Below, in pieces: positions 59,620 through 64,000 of a stretch of 64,000 nucleotides of DNA. The position numbers and the translations under genes are program-made. Origin of the DNA: Massilia timonae CCUG 45783 (GTDB taxonomy: Bacteria > Pseudomonadota > Gammaproteobacteria > Burkholderiales > Burkholderiaceae_D); contig NZ_JH992922.1 in NCBI RefSeq assembly GCF_000315425.1, forward strand, positions 1,855,086-1,919,085. Direction: 5' to 3'. Position 1 is the stretch's first letter, and every line of letters starts with the position of its first letter. The notes beneath the pieces are model-generated. The model had not been told where the DNA came from. It did no database searches and was given only the letters and a program-made list of their open reading frames with translations.

Positions 59620-60969
59620 ATGGCGCGCATTCACGCATTTCGTCTGCGCACCCTGGCGGCCGGCGCGCTGCTGGCCGCGGGTTTCTGCGGCAGCGCCGGC
59701 GCGATCTCGCTGGAAGAAGCCTACCAGGCCGCGCTCAAGAACGATCCGACCTTCCGCATGCGCGAGTTCGAGGCCGAGAGTGGCAAGGAAAACCGCATCC
59801 TCGGCCGCGCCCAACTGCTGCCGCAGGTGTCGGCCAGCTATTCGTACAACCAGAACGTGACCGACCGCGAGACTTTCCAGGGCGTTAACCGGCCGCCGTC
59901 GATCGACCATCCAAAGTACGATAGTCGCTCGGCAGTGGTTCAGCTGCGTCAGCCGCTGTTCAATATGGACGCCATCCAGCGTTATCGCCAGGGCAAGGTG
60001 CAGAGCGCCCAGGCCGAGCAGGCCTATGAAGCCGGCGTCGACGAGGTGTCGGTGCGGGTGGTGAGCGCCTATATGGACGCCCTGTTCGCCGAAGACCAGC
60101 TGGCGCTGGCGCGGGTGCAGCGCGATATGTATGCCGAGCAGCAGAAGGTCAATGATTTCCTGTTCCAGAAGGGCGAGGGCACCAAGACCGATTCGCTGGA
60201 AACCCGCGCCCGGCTCGACCTGGCCGAGGCCCAGCTGGTCGAGGCGCAAGACAATGTGGTCGCGGTGCGCAATACGCTGGCCGGCGTGATCGGCATGGAT
60301 CCGGGCACGCTCGACCAGCTCGGCCCGAACTTCCGCCCGGTCACGCTCGACGTCGCGAGTTTCGAGGAATGGCGCAAGCTGGCCCTGGAGCGCAACAACA
60401 CGCTGGCCGCGACCCGGCTTGGGGTGGAGAACGCGCGCCTGGACATCAACCGCAACCGCGCCGGCCACCTGCCGCGGGTGGACTTCGTCGCCGCCTACAG
60501 CAAGAGCGACAGCGAGACGCTGAATCTGCTCGGTACGGAGTCGACCAACCGCTCGCTCGGCGTGCAGGTGAACATCCCAATCTATTCGGGCGGCGCGATC
60601 AATGCCCAGACGCGCCAGGCGGCGGCCACCTACGGTCGCGCTCAGGCCGAACTCGACGCACGCACCAACGAGACCCTGATCGAACTGCGCCGCGCCCACG
60701 ACCTGGTCATGAGCAGCGGCCGCAAGATCGACGCCCTGGCCAAGGCCGTCGAGTCGAGCAAGGAGCTCATGAGGGCCACCGAGCAGAGCATCAAGGGCGG
60801 GGTGCGCATCAACCTCGACCTGCTTACCGCCCAGCAGACGCTGTTCACCAGCCAGCGCGACCTGGCCCAGGCACGCTATTCTTACCTGGTCGGCCTGATG
60901 CGCCTGCGCGCGGCCTCCGGCACCATGGCGCCGGATGCGGTGCGCGAGATCGGCGCTTTCTTCCGCTAG
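59620..60969 (+). CDS. TolC-family outer-membrane channel of the type I system
   Basis: 449 residues. A signal peptide (RTLAAGALLAAGFCGSAGA) leads to ISLEEAYQAALKNDPTFRMR, the standard TolC N-terminus. Two internally similar halves contain alternating helical and strand segments; the second begins near SFEEWRKLALERNNTLAATR. The motif GVRINLDLLTAQQTLFTSQR DLAQARY (V-x-L-D-L-L-x-A-Q-x-x-L) near residue 390 is diagnostic. GAGGAG at the end of the adaptor gene is the ribosome site. It overlaps the 3' end of the acyltransferase gene on the other strand by 4 bases. Confidence 0.92.
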   Translation: MARIHAFRLRTLAAGALLAAGFCGSAGAISLEEAYQAALKNDPTFRMREFEAESGKENRILGRAQLLPQVSASYSYNQNVTDRETFQGVNRPPSIDHPKYDSRSAVVQLRQPLFNMDAIQRYRQGKVQSAQAEQAYEAGVDEVSVRVVSAYMDALFAEDQLALARVQRDMYAEQQKVNDFLFQKGEGTKTDSLETRARLDLAEAQLVEAQDNVVAVRNTLAGVIGMDPGTLDQLGPNFRPVTLDVASFEEWRKLALERNNTLAATRLGVENARLDINRNRAGHLPRVDFVAAYSKSDSETLNLLGTESTNRSLGVQVNIPIYSGGAINAQTRQAAATYGRAQAELDARTNETLIELRRAHDLVMSSGRKIDALAKAVESSKELMRATEQSIKGGVRINLDLLTAQQTLFTSQRDLAQARYSYLVGLMRLRAASGTMAPDAVREIGAFFR

Positions 60970-62171
60970 GAATGATGGCGGGCCCTGGCAACCGGGCTCG
61001 CCGCTGCCTCTTCTTCAAACGGCGCCGATTGTGCGCCGTTTCTTTTTTCATCACCACACAGCATGGACCCGAAACGGCGCGACAGCGCGATCGCGGGCCG
61101 GTCGACCCAGCGCTCGAACAGCCATGCCGCGCCCACACAGGCGGTCATATACAGGACGAAGCCGATCCCGAGATGCAGCGCATCGCGCGGGAAGCGCGCA
61201 TAAAACGCTGCCGACAGCGAGCACAGCACGATGAAATGCAGCAGGTAGATCGAAAACGAGATCCGCCCCAGGAACTGCACCAGCGGGCGGTTCAATAATC
61301 CTTGTCCCCAACCCGACAGCACCGCCGCGCACACGCAGACAGCGCCGATGGCGTTATAAAAACTCTTGACGTCCCAGATCTGCGGGTCGGGCAAAAAGCC
61401 GTACATGGTGCGGAAATGCTGGTAGGCGCCGAAATACAGGCCGGCGGCGAAGACCGCGAACTGGCCCGCGCGCGTCAGGCGCACGCGGTGCAGCGCGGCG
61501 CCCGCGAACAGGGCGATGTAATAGATCGACTGCTCCGCATGAATGGCGTGCAGCAGCAGGCACGCCAGCGCCATCGGCAGCAGCAGGTGGCGCGCAGGCT
61601 TGGCAAGAAAGAACAGCAAGATATAGATCGAGCCAATGAATTCGATCTTCAGTGTCCACAACGGCGGCAGGAACGACGCGCTGCCCAGCACGATCGACCC
61701 GAACAGCGCTTCCTTCAAGGCATCAAGGCCGGTCAGGTCCGCCGGGTAAAAGCTGGCCAGCCAATTCGTGGAGCCGGACAATTGCGCCGCCTGTCCCGTG
61801 TGCAGCAATCCGGTGGAATAAGCAAGCCAGGCCAGTCCGATCGCGGCCATGATCGGCAGGTTCAGGCGCAGATAACGCGACCACAGGCGGCGCTGCAATA
61901 CGGGGCCGGCATTGTCGTGCTCGAACCAGGGTAGTGTCAGGACATAACCGGACAGGACGAAGAAAATCAGTACCGGAAAATGGCCGTTATAAAACAGGGT
62001 CAATGCCGGCGAGCCAAGTACGTCGACAAGCGGACCCGGCTCCACGGGACGGGGAAACAGCGCGCCATAGTTATAAAACAGCAGCGATGGCAGGAACGCG
62101 GCGATAAAGTGGGTAATCGTGACGCTCAATGCCGCCAGGCCGCGCAGGCCGTCCGCGCTCGTATTCTTCAT
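60966..62171 (-). CDS. OafA-like membrane acyltransferase
   Basis: 401 residues, about ten membrane helices. The start shows SADGLRGLAALSVTITHFIAA, where R-G-x-A-x-x-x-V-x-x-x-H is the active-site signature of the acyltransferase-3 family, followed by FFVLSGYVLTLPWF, also typical. The likely role is O-acetylation of a surface glycan. There is no SGNH domain. The start at 62171 begins the family pattern; the longer frame upstream is not credible. The last 35 residues (from about GSMLCGDEK) are hydrophilic and are encoded by DNA that also forms the terminator of the type I operon on the opposite strand, so the tail may be dispensable. Confidence 0.83.
   Translation of the reverse strand: MKNTSADGLRGLAALSVTITHFIAAFLPSLLFYNYGALFPRPVEPGPLVDVLGSPALTLFYNGHFPVLIFFVLSGYVLTLPWFEHDNAGPVLQRRLWSRYLRLNLPIMAAIGLAWLAYSTGLLHTGQAAQLSGSTNWLASFYPADLTGLDALKEALFGSIVLGSASFLPPLWTLKIEFIGSIYILLFFLAKPARHLLLPMALACLLLHAIHAEQSIYYIALFAGAALHRVRLTRAGQFAVFAAGLYFGAYQHFRTMYGFLPDPQIWDVKSFYNAIGAVCVCAAVLSGWGQGLLNRPLVQFLGRISFSIYLLHFIVLCSLSAAFYARFPRDALHLGIGFVLYMTACVGAAWLFERWVDRPAIALSRRFGSMLCGDEKRNGAQSAPFEEEAAASPVARARHHS
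61017..61048 (+). terminator. Rho-independent terminator of the type I secretion operon
   Basis: A 9-bp stem AAACGGCGC / GCGCCGTTT (61017-61025 and 61033-61041) with a 7-base loop is followed by cttttttc. It lies 48 bases after the tolC-like stop, inside the antisense coding end of the acyltransferase gene. Confidence 0.82.
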
Positions 62172-62369
62172 ATGGTTATCATCGGTGAGGCTGTTCCTCC
62201 CGTTCGGTAGAACGCAACAGCTTGGTAGTCCTGCAAAGGCACGATTATCCGACAATCGGCGCCGATCGGGCGATAAACCATCGAGTTCCCGTGTTCGATG
62301 ACGAAGCATGCGCTGCCATTCATCTCGCTGGACTAAGATGAGTTATCCAATCAATAACGGAGGTAGAAA
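62172..62369. other. Divergent intergenic region before the small DUF4214 gene
   Basis: 198 bases between the acyltransferase and the small DUF4214 gene. A TAAGAT box (62334-62339) lies 30 bases before the DUF4214 start, with no good -35. Unlike the other DUF4214 promoters, there is no TGTGA-N6-TCACA site here. Confidence 0.4.
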
Positions 62370-62972
62370 ATGGCAGTGGAAGCTATCGAGGTCCAAAAAC
62401 TGTATGTCGCGTATTTTGGACGTCCGGCCGATCCGAATGGCATGGAATACTGGACCGATGCGCTCGACACAGGGGCGATCTCGTTGGCGGATGTCTCGGA
62501 TTCGTTCGCCGCTTCGCAGGAATACCGTGACACCTATGCCGGATTGGGTAACCGCGCCATCGTGAGCGAGGTCTACGACAACCTGTTCGGCCGTGCGGCC
62601 GACGAAGCCGGTTTGAATTATTGGGCCGACCTGATGGATCGCGGCATCGTCTCGATCGACGATGTGGTGAGGGATGTCTCCGAGGCCGCAGTGGGCGCCG
62701 ACGACACCGCCTTCAACGGTAAGGTAGCGGCCGCCAGCATGTTCACCCTGCGTCTCGACGAAGCTGATGAGGTTGCCGCCTACCAGGGCGATGCGGCAAA
62801 AGAGATTTCGATGGAGTTCCTGGCGACAGTCAAGGATATAGAGAGCGCAGCCGACGCGCTGGATCCGGACGTCGTCGACGCGTGGATCGACCGCATCGTC
62901 GCTGCGCATACTGCCGAGGCCGTCCAACTTGTCGGCCAGGCGCCGGTAGCGGAAGCGCCGCCGCTCGGCTAA
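62370..62972 (+). CDS. Small DUF4214 protein
   Basis: 200 residues. It contains two DUF4214 modules in the first 100 residues (VQKLYVAYFGRPADPNGMEY W; VYDNLFGRAADEAGLNYW), very similar to those of the large secreted proteins, and an acidic helical second half (DEADEVAAYQGDAAKEIS) ending in APPLG. It lacks both a signal peptide and the beta-rich, ITLVGV-type C-terminus of the large paralogues, so export by the type I system is doubtful. The promoter has no CRP-type site. AACGGAGGT lies 5 bases before the ATG. It may be an anchor or partner for the secreted proteins. Confidence 0.8.
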   Translation: MAVEAIEVQKLYVAYFGRPADPNGMEYWTDALDTGAISLADVSDSFAASQEYRDTYAGLGNRAIVSEVYDNLFGRAADEAGLNYWADLMDRGIVSIDDVVRDVSEAAVGADDTAFNGKVAAASMFTLRLDEADEVAAYQGDAAKEISMEFLATVKDIESAADALDPDVVDAWIDRIVAAHTAEAVQLVGQAPVAEAPPLG

Positions 62973-63038
62973 GGCAGCCGGGCGCGCTGCAGGCTTGCGC
63001 AGCCAGGCCGCGCACGCGCGGCCGCTGCGCAGGAACGG

Positions 63039-63920
63039 TCAGGCGGCAGGCTGAACCGCGGCGGCTTCGTCGGGCCTGTGCGCACCGGCGCAATGCGGGC
63101 ACGACACGCCCACGACATAGCTCGGCGACAGCTGCTGGCGCGGCGTGACCACGGCGCGGCACGCGAAGCATTGCGCGGTCTCGGTCGGTTCCAGCTTCGG
63201 ATTGAGGGCGGTGCGGTAATCGAACACGAAGCAGTCGCCCGTGTAGTGGTCGCCGCCGACTTCCTCGAAATACTTCAGGATGCCGCCCTCGAGCTGGTAC
63301 ACGCGTTCGTAGCCGATATTCTTCATGTGGATCGCGGCCTTCTCGCAGCGGATGCCGCCGGTGCAGAAGGTGACCACGGTCTTGCCGTTCAGCTCATCCT
63401 TGTGCTGGGCCGCGACGGCCGGGAATTCGGTGAATTTATCGATGCGGTAATCGAGCGTGTTGTCGAAGGTGCCCACGTCGACCTCGAAGGCGTTGCGGGT
63501 TTCCATCATGACGACTTCGACGCCGTCGTCGTCGTGGCCCTGGTCGAGCCAGCGCTTGAGGGTATGGGCATCGACCGCAGGCGCGCGGCCCAGTTCCGGC
63601 TTGATCAGCGGCATGCGCATGGTAATGATCTCTTTTTTGATCTTCACCAGCATGCGCTTGTGCGATTGCTCGCCCGACAGGCTTTCTTTCCACTCCAGGT
63701 CGGCCAGGCGCTCGTCGCTGCGCACCCAGGCCAGGTACTGGTCGATGTGCTCGCGCGTGCCCGACAGGAACATATTGATGCCTTCCGGCGTCAGCAGCAC
63801 GGTCCCCTTCAAGCCAAGCTCGTTGCACAGGGCCTGGTATTGCGGGCGCAATTCCTCCAGGTTGTCGAGCGTGATGAACTTATAGGCGGCGATGTTGACG
63901 TACTGGTTTTGGGAGGACAT
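63039..63920 (-). CDS. trhO: tRNA uridine hydroxylase TrhO, rhodanese-domain protein
   Basis: 293 residues. The N-terminal half ([40 protein letters not shown]) is the YceA-type acylphosphatase-like domain. The rhodanese domain (about 125-230, [23 protein letters not shown]) has the catalytic loop [17 protein letters not shown] with the essential Cys. A C-terminal Cys-rich tail ([10 protein letters not shown]...VSCPHCAG, two CxxC pairs) may bind zinc. The enzyme hydroxylates U34 in some tRNAs (ho5U) with oxygen and prephenate-derived chemistry in E. coli. The start at 63920 follows a Gly/Pro-rich leader in the longer frame that is not coding. Confidence 0.92.
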   Translation of the reverse strand: MSSQNQYVNIAAYKFITLDNLEELRPQYQALCNELGLKGTVLLTPEGINMFLSGTREHIDQYLAWVRSDERLADLEWKESLSGEQSHKRMLVKIKKEIITMRMPLIKPELGRAPAVDAHTLKRWLDQGHDDDGVEVVMMETRNAFEVDVGTFDNTLDYRIDKFTEFPAVAAQHKDELNGKTVVTFCTGGIRCEKAAIHMKNIGYERVYQLEGGILKYFEEVGGDHYTGDCFVFDYRTALNPKLEPTETAQCFACRAVVTPRQQLSPSYVVGVSCPHCAGAHRPDEAAAVQPAA

Positions 63921-64000
63921 GGTCGATGAGCCTTGCAAAGGCGGTTGGAAAGACAGGGCGATATTATAAGTCAGCAAGCGCGCCCGACCACATGGCGCTC
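63921..64000. other. Leader of trhO to window end
   Basis: 80 bases. A TATAAT-like box on the minus strand (ataatat around 63961-63967) fits the trhO promoter. Nothing else is visible before the window ends. Confidence 0.35.

Overview
The window is a high-GC chromosomal segment from a Gram-negative betaproteobacterium, most likely an Oxalobacteraceae member of the Massilia/Telluria/Janthinobacterium kind. This is inferred from gene content: HAF-repeat exported proteins, DUF4214 proteins next to a type I secretion system, CHASE2 cyclase beside a FecR-domain protein, TrhO, and many hybrid histidine kinases. It has not been checked by any search. No rRNA, tRNA or CRISPR array was seen.

Layout. 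1-3.6 kb is a nested mobile-element scar: an IS21-type element (istA/istB, cut by the window start) sits in the orfB of an IS3-family element, which itself broke an SGNH/acyltransferase gene. 4.2-7.8 kb holds three tandem HAF-repeat secreted proteins. 8.1-31 kb is a signalling-rich housekeeping stretch. It contains a CheB-CheR-PAS hybrid kinase, a Cache hybrid kinase, a CHASE kinase, a small cytoplasmic kinase, a LOV (blue-light) hybrid kinase and a Cache-PAS diguanylate cyclase. Between these lie RNase Z, a thioredoxin-reductase-like flavoprotein with its Rrf2 regulator, a CYP152-type P450, a Lon-N-domain protein, an orphan anti-sigma-like protein and a RhlE-type helicase. A chimeric remnant of a mipA/sensor-kinase locus lies at 27.7-28.0 kb. 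31.2-43.8 kb is one ten-gene minus-strand operon for an ABC-exported surface polysaccharide (Wzm/Wzt, two FkbM methyltransferases, a double GT4 protein, GT2, GtrA, GNAT, PIG-L deacetylase, membrane glycosyltransferase-like protein).

45.0-61.0 kb is the most interesting part. A minus-strand operon encodes a CHASE2 class III adenylate cyclase, an outer-membrane barrel, a VanZ-like protein and a Crp/Fnr regulator whose recognition helix carries the CRP-type R-E-x-x-x-R pattern. Divergent from it is a secreted FecR-domain protein, followed by two large paralogous DUF4214 (S-layer-like) proteins and a complete type I secretion operon (ABC, HlyD-type adaptor, TolC-type channel). Each of these four plus-strand units has a TGTGA-N6-TCAC(A/G) site upstream, three of them perfect, at a spacing that suits class II CRP activation. 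The segment therefore looks like a self-contained cAMP-CRP circuit that makes the messenger, reads it, and switches on export of a surface-layer-like protein pair.

61-64 kb contains an OafA-like acyltransferase, a third, small DUF4214 protein and the tRNA hydroxylase gene trhO. Functions come from motifs read by eye; starts were chosen from Shine-Dalgarno sequences and signal peptides, and less certain ones are flagged.
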